Shown: one piece after another, positions 43,056-51,934 of the stretch
Numbering within the stretch: position 1 is the stretch's first letter
How the letters are laid out: every line of letters starts with the position of its first letter
From: an uncultured Draconibacterium sp.
GTDB lineage: Bacteria; Bacteroidota; Bacteroidia; Bacteroidales; Prolixibacteraceae
Direction: 5' to 3'
Assembly: GCF_963677575.1 (NCBI RefSeq)
Contig: NZ_OY782038.1
Span: 4,901,501-4,965,500, forward strand
Length of the DNA stretch: 64,000 bases
Program-made: the position numbers and the translations under genes
Notes under the pieces: generated by a model
Databases searched by the model: none
Told to the model about the DNA's origin: nothing
Seen by the model: the letters and a program-made list of their open reading frames with translations, nothing else

Positions 43056-43060
43056 GCCCA
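43056..43060 (+). repeat. IS21 target-site duplication, left copy
   Basis: GCCCA directly before TGGCTATT; the same five bases follow the right end at 45658-45662. Confidence 0.8.
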
Positions 43061-43140
43061 TGGCTATTTCGGTCAGACCGTGCCACACATTTCGATTGAA
43101 ACCGTGCCACTTTGAGAGATGGTGCAATTATACAAAAAAA

Positions 43141-43881
43141 TTAATTTTCACTCTTTAAAATTCCTTTTCTCAGCGATTCCCCTTTCAGGTCAATACGGTG
43201 AGATGAGTTGACAATCCGGTCGAGGATTGCATCGGCAATAGTACCTTCACCGATAATATCGTACCACACAGAAACCGGTATTTGCGAGACAACAATTGTA
43301 GATGTTTTGTTATACCTGTCATCGATAATATCCATTAGTGCTTCGCGACTGTGGTTATCTAGTGCCTGAAGGCCAAAGTCATCGAGGATAAGCAGGTTTG
43401 TTTTCTGCAACTTACTGAGTTCTTTCAGGTAAGTCCCATCGGTTTTAGCCAGTTTCATCCGGGCAAACAAACGGGCTGTGTTTGAATACAAAGTTTTTAG
43501 CCCGTTAAAACAAGCCTGGTGTCCAAGTGCCTGAGCGAGGTAGCTTTTTCCAACGCCCGAAGCCCCTGTAATTATCAGGTTTTCTTTACGTTTGATAAAA
43601 TCAAGCGTTGTCAGTCGGTTAAACATGTTACGGTCGAGGTTCCGTGCTGGCTCAAAATGCACTTCCTCTACGCTTGCTTTTTGACGGAAAGCTGCTTGTT
43701 TTAAAAGCCTTTCGATTTTCTGGTTCTGCCTGCTTTCCCATTCATGGTCGGTAAGCAAGGCCAGGTACTCATCGGGGGTGAGCTCTTGTAAACCATTGTT
43801 TTTTACATGTTGTAAATGTAGGTCGGCCATTGCGCCAATGCGCATCTGCCTTAGTTTTTCAACTGTTTGATTGTTGTTCAT
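43141..43881 (-). CDS. istB: IS21 helper ATPase IstB
   Basis: 246 residues, AAA+ ATPase: Walker A GASGVGKSYLAQAL, Walker B LLILDDFGL, and a C-terminal DRIVNSSHRIDLKGESLR segment, all typical of IstB. It controls target choice by the IstA transposase. Encoded 17 bases after istA. Confidence 0.93.
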   Translation of the reverse strand: MNNNQTVEKLRQMRIGAMADLHLQHVKNNGLQELTPDEYLALLTDHEWESRQNQKIERLLKQAAFRQKASVEEVHFEPARNLDRNMFNRLTTLDFIKRKENLIITGASGVGKSYLAQALGHQACFNGLKTLYSNTARLFARMKLAKTDGTYLKELSKLQKTNLLILDDFGLQALDNHSREALMDIIDDRYNKTSTIVVSQIPVSVWYDIIGEGTIADAILDRIVNSSHRIDLKGESLRKGILKSEN

Positions 43882-43898
43882 ATTATTAAATTTTAGAG

Positions 43899-45446
43899 TT
43901 ATTTATAAGCCGCTGCCCCGCGCAGGTTGCTGTGTGCAGGGATATGCGGAATATTGCTGTTTTCTTTCGGGAAAGGAAGTTTGTCTTGTTTATTTTTTAA
44001 GATGTTACCAATACGCCTGTAGGAATGAGTTCCGGCAAGAAGGGCCAGTTTACAAGCGTTATTTAAGCGCTCTGAACCGTAAGCCTTGTGAAGCTGGACA
44101 ATGCCCATGGCACTTTTGTAAGCTGTTTCAGGATAGTCGCAAGTGGTCACCAACTGGTCAACGAGTGTCAACACATTTTCTCCATGTTTGGCAGCCATAC
44201 GCTTAAAGAAATCCGGGTTCCAATCGGTCCGTGCCCGGTGGGTACTGCTTAAATGCTCTTTGATGGTATTATAACTTCCTATGGTATAGTTACGTTTGTG
44301 AAGGGCAATACGCTGGTGGTTATAATACACTTCAACAGTGGATGCCGTATAGTGGATAAGTGTTGACTTACCGATATACCGGTACGGAACGCTGTAATAA
44401 CTTTTTTCGGGTGAAAAATACACATAGCCAATTTTCTGGACCTTTGCCCTGCGGTAATCTTTCATCTGATAAGGCGTGTCGGGCAGCGGTTTTAGATAGC
44501 TGCGTTCCACCGATTGAAACAGTTCCCGGCGGCTGGCCTGTTTTCGTTGAAACAGCAAGTTGTTGTAGTCTTTTAAAAGTTTTCTTATCTCGCGGTTCAG
44601 GTCGTCAAGCGAAAAGAAATCCATATCCCTTAGCGGATAATAAATACGCTGATAGGCAAGATTAACGGCGTTTTCGACCAATGCTTTGTCTTGCGGGGCA
44701 TAGCTGCGTGTTGGGTTGATAACACAGCCGTAATGACAGGCAAAATCTTTAAACGTACGGTTTATCTCTGCTTCGTATTTACTTGCCCGGGTAACGGCCG
44801 ATTTTAAATTGTCCGAAACAATAGCTTTGGGCACACCTTCAAAGAATGAAAGGGCACCGGCAGTACAAGTAATAAGATCTTCGCGTTTTTGGCTTAAACA
44901 GGCTGTAACATAGGTATATTGACTATTGGGCAGGATCGCAACAAAAACTTCTACCGGGATAAGCTCCCCGGTTTCTTTATTGATGATATGCAGTTTCTTT
45001 CCTGCAAAATCGATGTACATCTCCTTTCCTGCCTCATGTTCCAGTTTCATCGAACCTTTCACCTGGTCGTATTTTCGGTGGTAATGTTCCATAAACTGGG
45101 TGTAGCTGTAAGGGTTGGAAACCTGGCCCTGGTATTCCTGGTAGTGGTACATAAAGGTAAAACCGGGGTGGTTGCGTTGCTGGTTTACTTTGTCGAACCA
45201 ATCCATCAGCTCGTCATACCGGTCAGTAATAAGCGTGGTGTGCGCCGTAAAAAGCTCATCCAGTCGGTGAGGATCCATTGCCAGCAGTTCCCCGATACTG
45301 TAATCGCTAGCCCTTGCCAGTTTGATATAATTGTTGACGGTGTTGCGCGAGATACCTAATATCCCGCCAATCTGCCGGTTGCTTTCCCCGTCGTTGTGCA
45401 ACGATAAAATCTGTTTTAAATCCATCGGATCAAGTTTGTTTGCCAT
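43899..45446 (-). CDS. istA: IS21 transposase IstA
   Basis: 515 residues. An N-terminal helix-turn-helix (SNRQIGGILGISRNTVNNYI), then an rve-type DDE core: D in MYIDFAGKKLH, D in AIVSDNLKSAV, and E in QDKALVENAVNLAY. It binds the repeated end boxes and cuts the donor DNA. No break in the frame, so the IS could be active. Confidence 0.93.
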   Translation of the reverse strand: MANKLDPMDLKQILSLHNDGESNRQIGGILGISRNTVNNYIKLARASDYSIGELLAMDPHRLDELFTAHTTLITDRYDELMDWFDKVNQQRNHPGFTFMYHYQEYQGQVSNPYSYTQFMEHYHRKYDQVKGSMKLEHEAGKEMYIDFAGKKLHIINKETGELIPVEVFVAILPNSQYTYVTACLSQKREDLITCTAGALSFFEGVPKAIVSDNLKSAVTRASKYEAEINRTFKDFACHYGCVINPTRSYAPQDKALVENAVNLAYQRIYYPLRDMDFFSLDDLNREIRKLLKDYNNLLFQRKQASRRELFQSVERSYLKPLPDTPYQMKDYRRAKVQKIGYVYFSPEKSYYSVPYRYIGKSTLIHYTASTVEVYYNHQRIALHKRNYTIGSYNTIKEHLSSTHRARTDWNPDFFKRMAAKHGENVLTLVDQLVTTCDYPETAYKSAMGIVQLHKAYGSERLNNACKLALLAGTHSYRRIGNILKNKQDKLPFPKENSNIPHIPAHSNLRGAAAYK

Positions 45447-45497
45447 ATCCAGAAAAAAAAATCTGCGATATAGCTGTTTTTACCTGATCTCCCAAAG

Positions 45498-45647
45498 TGG
45501 CACAAAACGAACCGTTAGAGTAACCAGCCTGAACCGGAGTGGCACAAAACGAACCGAAAAATATCCGCTTTTTAGCTATCCGGTGGCACAGTTTGAACCG
45601 AAATCACTGGCACAAACCACTCCGAAATCGGTGGCACAAAACGAACC
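45498..45647. repeat. IS21 right-end multiple binding boxes
   Basis: Five GTGGCAC/TGGCAC boxes, mostly followed by AAAACGAACC, start near 45498, 45539, 45583, 45608 and 45631. Confidence 0.8.
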
Positions 45648-46675
45648 AGAATAGCCAGCCCATGTTAAACTACCAAAAGTCGCCCGGATTAATTCCCATT
45701 ACCATTAAAACCGATAACCTTAACATCCGTACCGATGCACGGCTGGCCTTTCGCCAAGATGAAAATGGAGATTTTAAATTGGCTGTTCATGCCGTTCGCA
45801 ACAGTCCTGAACTCGACCGTCCATATTTTGGCGTCACCTTAACTGACGAGGATAAACAGAACCTGCTGAAAACCGGCAATGCCGGAAGAATTGTACATCC
45901 TCAGTACAAAGAAGGAGAGAGCACACCGGTATTTTTATCTGTTGATAAACTCACCAATGAACTTGTTGCCGCACGGGCTGATAAAATAAAAATCCCTGAT
46001 GAAATTAGAGGCGTGAATCTCGATGAAAACCAAAAGAAAGAGTTGGCCGAAGGACGTTCAATTTATGTGGAAGGAATGACTGCCCGTAGCGGAAAAGAGT
46101 TTAATGCACATCTGCAAATTGATGCCGATAAACGTGGTATAGGTTTCCGATTTGATAATCAGCAGCAACAAGGACAAAACAAGAATGAACAAAAACAGGT
46201 ACGTATTCCCAATTCTCTTCTGGGAAAGGAACTTACTGAGGACCAGCAACAAAAACTGGAAAAGCGGGAAACCATTTATGTTGCCGGAATGAAAGATAAA
46301 AAAGGCGAGGAATTTAGCGCTTACATAAAGGTCAACGACGAAAAAGGCAAGCTGGATTTTTACAAATGGAATCCTGATAAAGCCCAAACAAAAGGAGCAG
46401 AAGTAATACCTGATAACAAGAGCAAAACCCAGGTAGAGGTTAACTCGGAAGGTAAAACCAATGAAGCGACCAAAGATGTAAAAGAACCGCTGAAAAAGGA
46501 CCAGGTGAATCCGTCCGAACGGCAACAAACCACAAAACGAAACCGGGCCAAATCGCACTCGATGTAAAATCCAAATCAATAGAATTACCTTTTTATCAAA
46601 GCGTTCGGATAAACTCCGGGCGCTTGTTTCTCCCACTTCATAGGTCTACTATTTTATAATTCAAATTTCAAAGTC

Positions 46676-46900
46676 ATGAAAACAACACCAACAGAACTCT
46701 CATGGTTTAAGTTGTCATTGCTTCACTTCTTATACGAAAGTCATCCGGAATTAACGGATGATAACGATCTTCTGAACACCCGTAGTGATCTTGCCGCAGA
46801 ATGCTATATGCAGGTTGTTAAAAACGGGCACAACCGCCAGGGAGCAGAAGAACTGGCACATAAAGAATTATACAAAGGGCTTCACTTTTTCTTAAAATAA
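46676..46900 (+). CDS. Small DUF1896-like protein
   Basis: 74 residues: LSWFKLSLLHFLYESHPELTDD, then RSDLAAECYMQVVKNGHNRQG and ELYKGLHFF. This resembles the first half of DUF1896 proteins, which are common on Bacteroidales conjugative transposons and are usually near 140 residues. Here the frame stops early, so it may be a shortened copy. It is the last accessory gene before the secretion operon. Confidence 0.55.
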   Translation: MKTTPTELSWFKLSLLHFLYESHPELTDDNDLLNTRSDLAAECYMQVVKNGHNRQGAEELAHKELYKGLHFFLK

Positions 46901-47153
46901 TCACTATTCTTGAACTATCAATCCATTATGAATATTGATAATATTTCAGAATTCTCAATATTGAGTCCTTGTTTTGTTGTGAATTTTGAAAAAGTACATT
47001 TGGGTTTACTATAATGGGTCCTTTTTATAATTTATACGATGATCGATTTATTATATTGTCAGAAGAGTGATAGTTATCGGTTGGATTAAGAGTTGTTTGT
47101 CTTTAATGTAAATTCTGCTATCATTTATTTAATATATCGCTATAGCTTTTCGA

Positions 47154-48284
47154 TCAACCAATCGAATTAGAAAGCTTAAACATAGGTAAATACATTGCTA
47201 TTAGCATTGCTCCTACCGTTAACCCTAAGAAAATAATTATTAATGGCTCTAAAAAAGTATTTAGTGCATTAGCTTTCATATCAACTTCGTCCGAGTAATA
47301 TGAATGTAATTTTTTTAAAAACTCATCAAGTTTATTTACTTCTTCACCAACCTTTAATAAAGAAATCATTTTTGCATCAAAAATTTTATGGTTAGCTAAA
47401 CTCTTATGGAATTCATTACCATTAATTAGATCTACCTCAATTTGATTTAAAGCAATCTGAATAGGGTAGAAAGAGATCATTTTTTTTACCAAGCTGATTG
47501 ATGTAACTAAGGGAATTTTCGCTGAAATCAAAAGAGACATAGCGGAACAGAACCTTGCCATGTATATACTTTTAGTCATATTACCCAAATAGGGGACTTT
47601 AATTGTGATCAACTGTCTGGTATTTTTAAATTTGTTGTGATTCCAAAAAATTCTAAGCATAACCGATATCGAAGTGATAATGAATATAATAGATAGAAGG
47701 TTATTCTTTAAGGAATCTGAAATGTTAATAAATACTTTAGTAAGAACCGGCAGATCACTTCCAAATCTTTGAAATATATTTGAAAACATAGGAACAATGA
47801 AAGTTATCATAAAACCTGTTGCAACTAAGGAAGAAAGTAATATAACAATTGGATAGGAGATGCTTTTTACAATTTGTCGGATCATCTTAACCCGCTCAGA
47901 AAAAAAATCCGCTAATTGTTTCAATACATCCATTAGTCTTCCGCTTTCTTCACCAATTTGTACGCAATAGTATTCATATGCAGTAAATTGTTTGGAGTTT
48001 TGCATACTTTGAGAAAGAGAACTCCCAGCAACTAAATCAATGACTAAATTTTCGAAAATCTTTTTTTCTTCAGGTTTATTTTGTTGTCCAATAAAAACTT
48101 CCAAAGAATCTCTAATATCCATACCTGCATGTAGCATTGAATAAAGTTCAAGATAAAATACTTCCTTTTTTTTATTATTCATCTTATTGCCAAAAATGTC
48201 TTTGGTAATAAGATGAAAGAAAGAATCAAAATTGAAATTTTTTCTCTTTTTATGCCGTTTTAGAACTAATCCCTGAGAATTCAT
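47154..48284 (-). CDS. gspF: Type II secretion-like inner-membrane platform protein GspF
   Basis: 376 residues with the GspF/PilC layout: two similar cytoplasmic helical domains (about 40-160 and 240-340) and three membrane helices (about 165-190, 210-230, 345-370). QNSKQFTAYEYYCVQIGEESGRLMDVLKQLADF and LLKVGEEVNKLDEFLKKL are the family's paired GE-motifs. It connects the ATPase to the pseudopilus. Last gene of the operon; its ATG overlaps the preceding stop (ATGA). Confidence 0.88.
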   Translation of the reverse strand: MNSQGLVLKRHKKRKNFNFDSFFHLITKDIFGNKMNNKKKEVFYLELYSMLHAGMDIRDSLEVFIGQQNKPEEKKIFENLVIDLVAGSSLSQSMQNSKQFTAYEYYCVQIGEESGRLMDVLKQLADFFSERVKMIRQIVKSISYPIVILLSSLVATGFMITFIVPMFSNIFQRFGSDLPVLTKVFINISDSLKNNLLSIIFIITSISVMLRIFWNHNKFKNTRQLITIKVPYLGNMTKSIYMARFCSAMSLLISAKIPLVTSISLVKKMISFYPIQIALNQIEVDLINGNEFHKSLANHKIFDAKMISLLKVGEEVNKLDEFLKKLHSYYSDEVDMKANALNTFLEPLIIIFLGLTVGAMLIAMYLPMFKLSNSIG

Positions 48285-48763
48285 CTCTTTATTGAGTTAT
48301 ATATAAATTTTGAATCATATTCTTTAGAAAATACAAGTTTGAGTTCTTCTTCCTCATTTAATTGCAATATTATATTGATCGAGCTAACAGTTGAGCTTTT
48401 TTCTTCATTTAATTCTAGATACTTATAATTTATGTTTGTAATATTTAAGGCAAAGCTATCTCTTCTTCCATTTGTGTTTCTGATAATAGAGTTATCATTA
48501 ATCATATAAGTTAGTTTAATGGTGTCTTCTGTATAGATATTAATTTCATTTCTGTTATTCAGAACAACATCAGCTTTCTTAATATCTGATCTCAGTTGTT
48601 GGTCTAATAATGCTATTTCACGCACCCACTGGTTTTTGTTATTCCATTCGTTATAGTGTTTAGTAATAAAATAATAGCCAGTCCAAATAAAAATTATAAG
48701 CAAAGAGCCAACGATCAGTGATACGGTTAACTCAATTAAAGTATATGCCCTAATTCTTCTCAT
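48281..48763 (-). CDS. Minor pseudopilin, GspJ-like
   Basis: 160 residues. A type III signal, RRIRA|YTLIELTVSL, has Glu at +5 of the predicted cleavage site and Ala instead of the usual Gly at -1. A hydrophobic helix (about 7-27) is followed by a beta-rich globular part. Length and place between the I-like gene and gspF suggest GspJ. It overlaps the I-like gene by 14 bases. Confidence 0.75.
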   Translation of the reverse strand: MRRIRAYTLIELTVSLIVGSLLIIFIWTGYYFITKHYNEWNNKNQWVREIALLDQQLRSDIKKADVVLNNRNEINIYTEDTIKLTYMINDNSIIRNTNGRRDSFALNITNINYKYLELNEEKSSTVSSINIILQLNEEEELKLVFSKEYDSKFIYNSIKR

Positions 48764-49133
48764 TCCTTATAAAACATTTTAAATCTACAAGTTCCTTACC
48801 AGTTCGGTCTGTAACATAAATATCAAATAGCAAAAGCCCTGGTTCATTCTCTACCGATTGAACTTCTTTTTGTAGATTAAGGTTGCTAAACTCAATGACC
48901 TTGCTTTCGAAATTTTTTTCTAACACTTCTTCGGTTAGAAAGCTATATGCTTTCAAATGTGCTTTATACTCCCTAATCATAAAGTTCCCACTAAGTGAAT
49001 TCAGAATAATTGAAAAAGAAAAAAAGAAAACAATGTTTGCAAGGAGCAGTGCAACAATGATCTCTAAAAGCGTAGAACAAGATATTCTTCTATTAATTTT
49101 TTTGTCTTTAAATGTGCGAATTATCCATTTCAT
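48750..49133 (-). CDS. Minor pseudopilin, GspI-like
   Basis: 127 residues. RRISC|STLLEIIVALLLANIVFFF gives a long prepilin leader (about 19 residues), Glu at +5 and a hydrophobic helix. Position -1 would be Cys, which is unusual, so the cleavage site is uncertain. The short globular part fits GspI. Overlaps the J-like gene; 28 bases after the K-position gene. Confidence 0.65.
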   Translation of the reverse strand: MKWIIRTFKDKKINRRISCSTLLEIIVALLLANIVFFFSFSIILNSLSGNFMIREYKAHLKAYSFLTEEVLEKNFESKVIEFSNLNLQKEVQSVENEPGLLLFDIYVTDRTGKELVDLKCFIRNEKN

Positions 49134-49161
49134 TAACAGTACTTTGTGTAATAATTTGTAT

Positions 49162-50412
49162 TTACTGTAATCGAGTTATAATTTCAGGACGTTGCATATC
49201 TGAAGCTAAGATCCCTGGAAAAAGATATGTTTCTGATAGAGAAAACCGATCGACAACCGCATTAAAAAGGTAATTAGGATGTTGGCCGGAGTTATCTGTT
49301 ATTTCAAAAGAACTACACAAGATTTGCCCATAAACAGTTCCATGGTGCTCTATGGAACCATTGGTTATTACCTGACCTTCTATTCGAGAACCAGAACTGA
49401 TAAAAATATTAGAGTTTAGATTTGTATCTCCACTTTGAAAGATAACACCTTGGATAATTACATTTTCTGAGATTCTTATTTGCGAATTTTCTGTTGAGCT
49501 TGTTATTAATGCACTTGGGTAAAGCAGCTTTACATCTGAGGCCAAATCTATAAACTTGCCTGCAAAAGCCTGTACGCAGCCTTTAAAACCCGATTTAAAT
49601 TTTATTACAGGGGCGACTAAAATGATATTGTCAAGATTTGAGTCTGCATCTATTTCAATTTCCAATTCTGAAACTACTATTATATTTCCTTTTAACTGAG
49701 ATTGGATTATGATTGGCTCTTGACTAAAAAGAATTTTCACCTGGTTGTTAAATGAGTTTTCCATTTTCTCAGGAACTTTCTTTACCCGTTCTACTTTTGA
49801 GTAAAGCAAACTAAAGACTTCTTGGAGTTTTAGATTAATCTCTTCATCAAGTTTTGGGAGTTTAAATTCACTTCTCAGGGTTTTTCCTAAAACAAGTTCA
49901 CTTCCTGAGAAACCGATGCGGTTATATGTACCAGCCTTAATCCCTTTGGATGGAATCCAAACATTACCTTTGATTTCTGTGTTTCCTGCTAAGGTAATAG
50001 CAGTAGGAGTTCTATTGCATACATATAGTGCTAGGTTATCTTGTCCTCCAACATAAGCAATAAGCTGGTTGGTATTGTGTTTGGATTTATTTGAATATGC
50101 TTCTATCGATAAAAGATTAAATATTCCCCATGCTTTTTTTGAAATGGTTACAGAATCTCTACCGTCCCCAAATAAATCGGTAGATAAGGAAGTGTTTAAA
50201 GGTATAGATGAAATTTTATTGTTTAAAATATATTCGAGGGCAGAATGAGCATTTAGTTCCAAACGGTACGAATTTTTGGTTTGAACCCATAGCAGGTTGC
50301 TGTAATATGCAAGTAATATGGCTGCCATACAGAATAAAGCCAAAATTAGACTGACAGATAACGTAAGTGGCAATATTCCAGCAGAAATTTTTTTCTTAAA
50401 AATTCTATTCAT
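49162..50412 (-). CDS. Large pseudopilus-associated protein in the GspK position, beta-helix type
   Basis: 416 residues. An N-terminal hydrophobic helix (about 13-38, GILPLTLSVSLILALF) follows a basic start, as in GspK/PilX, but without a clear prepilin Glu. From about 130 on, short repeated beta turns appear (LAGNTEIKGNVWIP, SQLKGNIIVVSELEIE, SENVIIQGVIFQSG, GSRIEGQVITNGSI), as in bactofilin-like or right-handed beta-helix proteins. Typical GspK has a different alpha-beta head. Role inferred from operon position only. Confidence 0.6.
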   Translation of the reverse strand: MNRIFKKKISAGILPLTLSVSLILALFCMAAILLAYYSNLLWVQTKNSYRLELNAHSALEYILNNKISSIPLNTSLSTDLFGDGRDSVTISKKAWGIFNLLSIEAYSNKSKHNTNQLIAYVGGQDNLALYVCNRTPTAITLAGNTEIKGNVWIPSKGIKAGTYNRIGFSGSELVLGKTLRSEFKLPKLDEEINLKLQEVFSLLYSKVERVKKVPEKMENSFNNQVKILFSQEPIIIQSQLKGNIIVVSELEIEIDADSNLDNIILVAPVIKFKSGFKGCVQAFAGKFIDLASDVKLLYPSALITSSTENSQIRISENVIIQGVIFQSGDTNLNSNIFISSGSRIEGQVITNGSIEHHGTVYGQILCSSFEITDNSGQHPNYLFNAVVDRFSLSETYLFPGILASDMQRPEIITRLQ

Positions 50413-50908
50413 TGTTCCGTTTTATATCAATAACCTGTTTATTCCATTTTACGCGTATCGAATCATTCCAGAGATTAATCACTTCCAAATTATTCACTAA
50501 ATCACCGACTTCAACCATATATTGTTTTCTGCCAGTTAAAATGAACCCGACCTTTTTACCCGCAGATGCATTGCAAATCATTCCAGAATAAGTAATGGTT
50601 GGCATCTTTGCCATATCAGCAGGTAATTTTTTAGTATTTACTTTTTTTGTTGAAATATTCGAGTTGTTTTTTGCTCCCTTTTGAGACTGGCTCCTGAATT
50701 CTTCTATAAGAAATGGATCGGGATAGTTTAATAAGAGTTGAAAGTCAGTTTTATTAGTTGAATCTTTTTTCTTATTAGTTATTTCCGGTTGATAAGCTAT
50801 GTAATTATTATCAGGATTTCGCAAAGTGAGGAAACGAACAATAATCAATGACCAAATTAATATTACCGCGATCAATAATATGTACATTGTCTTTCTATTT
50901 TTCATCAC
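50405..50908 (-). CDS. GspC/PilP-like assembly protein
   Basis: 167 residues: one N-terminal membrane helix (about 9-27), a long polar linker (about 30-105), then a small beta domain (about 106-165; TITYSGMICNASAGKKVGFI, then VEVGDLVNNLEVINLWNDSI), the pattern of the GspC HR/PilP domain that contacts the secretin. No PDZ domain. It overlaps the K-position gene by 8 bases. Confidence 0.65.
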   Translation of the reverse strand: MMKNRKTMYILLIAVILIWSLIIVRFLTLRNPDNNYIAYQPEITNKKKDSTNKTDFQLLLNYPDPFLIEEFRSQSQKGAKNNSNISTKKVNTKKLPADMAKMPTITYSGMICNASAGKKVGFILTGRKQYMVEVGDLVNNLEVINLWNDSIRVKWNKQVIDIKRNNE

Positions 50909-50924
50909 TCTTCTTATTGCAACA

Positions 50925-51332
50925 TTAATTGTTATTTAATTCAGATATTGTGTCAGTTACCAATTCTATGCTAAAGGTTAAATATTTATATTCTGTATAA
51001 TAATAGCTATTCTCTCCTGAAATCCGCCATTCATAATTTCCTTGGGGTATTTCTGTTATATAGCTGTAATTATTTGTGATGGTATCTACCACAAACTTTT
51101 CTGCTAAATTAAAAGTTGGAGATACTATTTGAATATGATAGTGTGTTGCACCTTCCACAGGATCCCAAAGAAAACGAACCTCAGTTTCTTTCAAAATACT
51201 ATTGTTATGTGGAGCGATGATGTTTAATTTTTCATCGGATATATCAGGAGATAATATATCCTCGCAACCTGTTTGATAAACAAGTAGAAAGAAAAAAAAT
51301 ATCAGGAGTTTTATTTTTGTATAAGATTTCAT
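50925..51332 (-). CDS. Lipoprotein with a fibronectin III-like domain
   Basis: 135 residues. A lipoprotein signal (lipobox QTGC, Cys about 23) and an Ig/Fn3-like fold: NSILKETEVRFLWDPVEGATHYHIQI and PQGNYEWRISGENSYY. It lies inside the secretion operon between the C-like and M-like genes, where a pilotin or an outer-membrane accessory would make sense; sequence alone does not prove this. Confidence 0.65.
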   Translation of the reverse strand: MKSYTKIKLLIFFFFLLVYQTGCEDILSPDISDEKLNIIAPHNNSILKETEVRFLWDPVEGATHYHIQIVSPTFNLAEKFVVDTITNNYSYITEIPQGNYEWRISGENSYYYTEYKYLTFSIELVTDTISELNNN

Positions 51333-51400
51333 CTACGGATATTTATGATATTGTAATTTATTATTTATTAGTTTACAGCTAATTCGTTTTTACAAACTAT

Positions 51401-51934
51401 TCATTGGTTTTGAATCATACTTTGTACTATTAATTTTAGCCTTAATTCATCAATCCTTTTTTTTCTGTTTTTAACCATTTCAAATGACGAGGACAAAATA
51501 TAACCATATTTCATTTTTTGTTCAAGATGATTGAGAGTTTGTACCAGTGTTTTGAACTCGCCGGTAAAATCAATTTCATAAGTATTTATAGTTATTTCGT
51601 TTTCATTTTTTTCATCAATGCGTTTAATACCTTTAATGGTTACTTTACTTAGGTTGCCCGTTTGGTTTAATTCATCGAAGATTCGCTGCTGAATTTCATT
51701 GAGACTCACTTCCGATAATAGGTTTTTATTCCATCGGTTAATCTTTGTTTGCAAACTATCAATCTGAACAGGAGCAGTTTGTGCCATTAAAATTTTTCTA
51801 TCAAGATTCTTTATAGACTTAGTAATTTCAATAGTTTTACTAATTGACATTACATAAGTAAGCAACAATAATAAGATTGTGCCTGCGAAAAGAAACAAGC
51901 TCTTTTGACGATATGAAAACCTATCTAATTTCAT
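51401..51934 (-). CDS. GspM/PilO-like assembly protein
   Basis: 177 residues: one membrane helix (about 13-30), a coiled-coil stretch (about 35-80), and a ferredoxin-like C-terminal domain (TYEIDFTGEFKTLVQTLNHLEQKM), which is the PilO/GspM pattern. Its ATG overlaps the stop of the L-like gene (ATGA), consistent with obligate partners. Confidence 0.7.
   Translation of the reverse strand: MKLDRFSYRQKSLFLFAGTILLLLLTYVMSISKTIEITKSIKNLDRKILMAQTAPVQIDSLQTKINRWNKNLLSEVSLNEIQQRIFDELNQTGNLSKVTIKGIKRIDEKNENEITINTYEIDFTGEFKTLVQTLNHLEQKMKYGYILSSSFEMVKNRKKRIDELRLKLIVQSMIQNQ

Larger units (their letters stand above)
43061..45657 (-). mobile_element. IS21-like insertion sequence
   Basis: About 2597 bp with TG...CA ends: left TGGCTATTTCGGT, right (complemented) TGGCTATTCTGGTTCG. 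It carries istA and istB. Multiple subterminal repeats are present, as known for IS21: GTGCCAC boxes near 43079 and 43108 on the left, and five GTGGCAC-type boxes on the right (45498-45647). A 5-bp duplication, GCCCA, flanks it. Confidence 0.9.
42589..46567 (+). pseudogene. DUF4099/DUF3945 conjugative-transposon protein, broken by a stop and an IS21
   Basis: The left part starts MEQKNNDQEVLLVKEK and reaches FYKVPANLVEKTATVL, where an in-frame TAA (42859-42861) interrupts; the same frame goes on as KMLKNPETPSNKEMLERHKV and WKQLEMLGVSKDFLKNTKNL up to LEP. There the IS21-like element (43061-45657) is inserted. The right part resumes at LNYQKSPGLIPITIKT, with two DUF3945 units (RGVNLDENQKKELAEG and LGKELTEDQQQKLEKR). 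Removing the IS and one target copy gives CTG GAG CCC ATG TTA AAC, in frame. Such proteins are typical of Bacteroidales mobile elements. Two independent lesions show loss of function. Confidence 0.88.

Noticed and set aside
45539..45657. N-terminal 40 residues of the right DUF3945 frame as a true start
   Set aside because: They are translated from the IS21 end boxes; the real coding part begins after the target duplication.
46058..46636. 192-codon minus-strand frame
   Set aside because: Shadow of the DUF3945 coding sequence.
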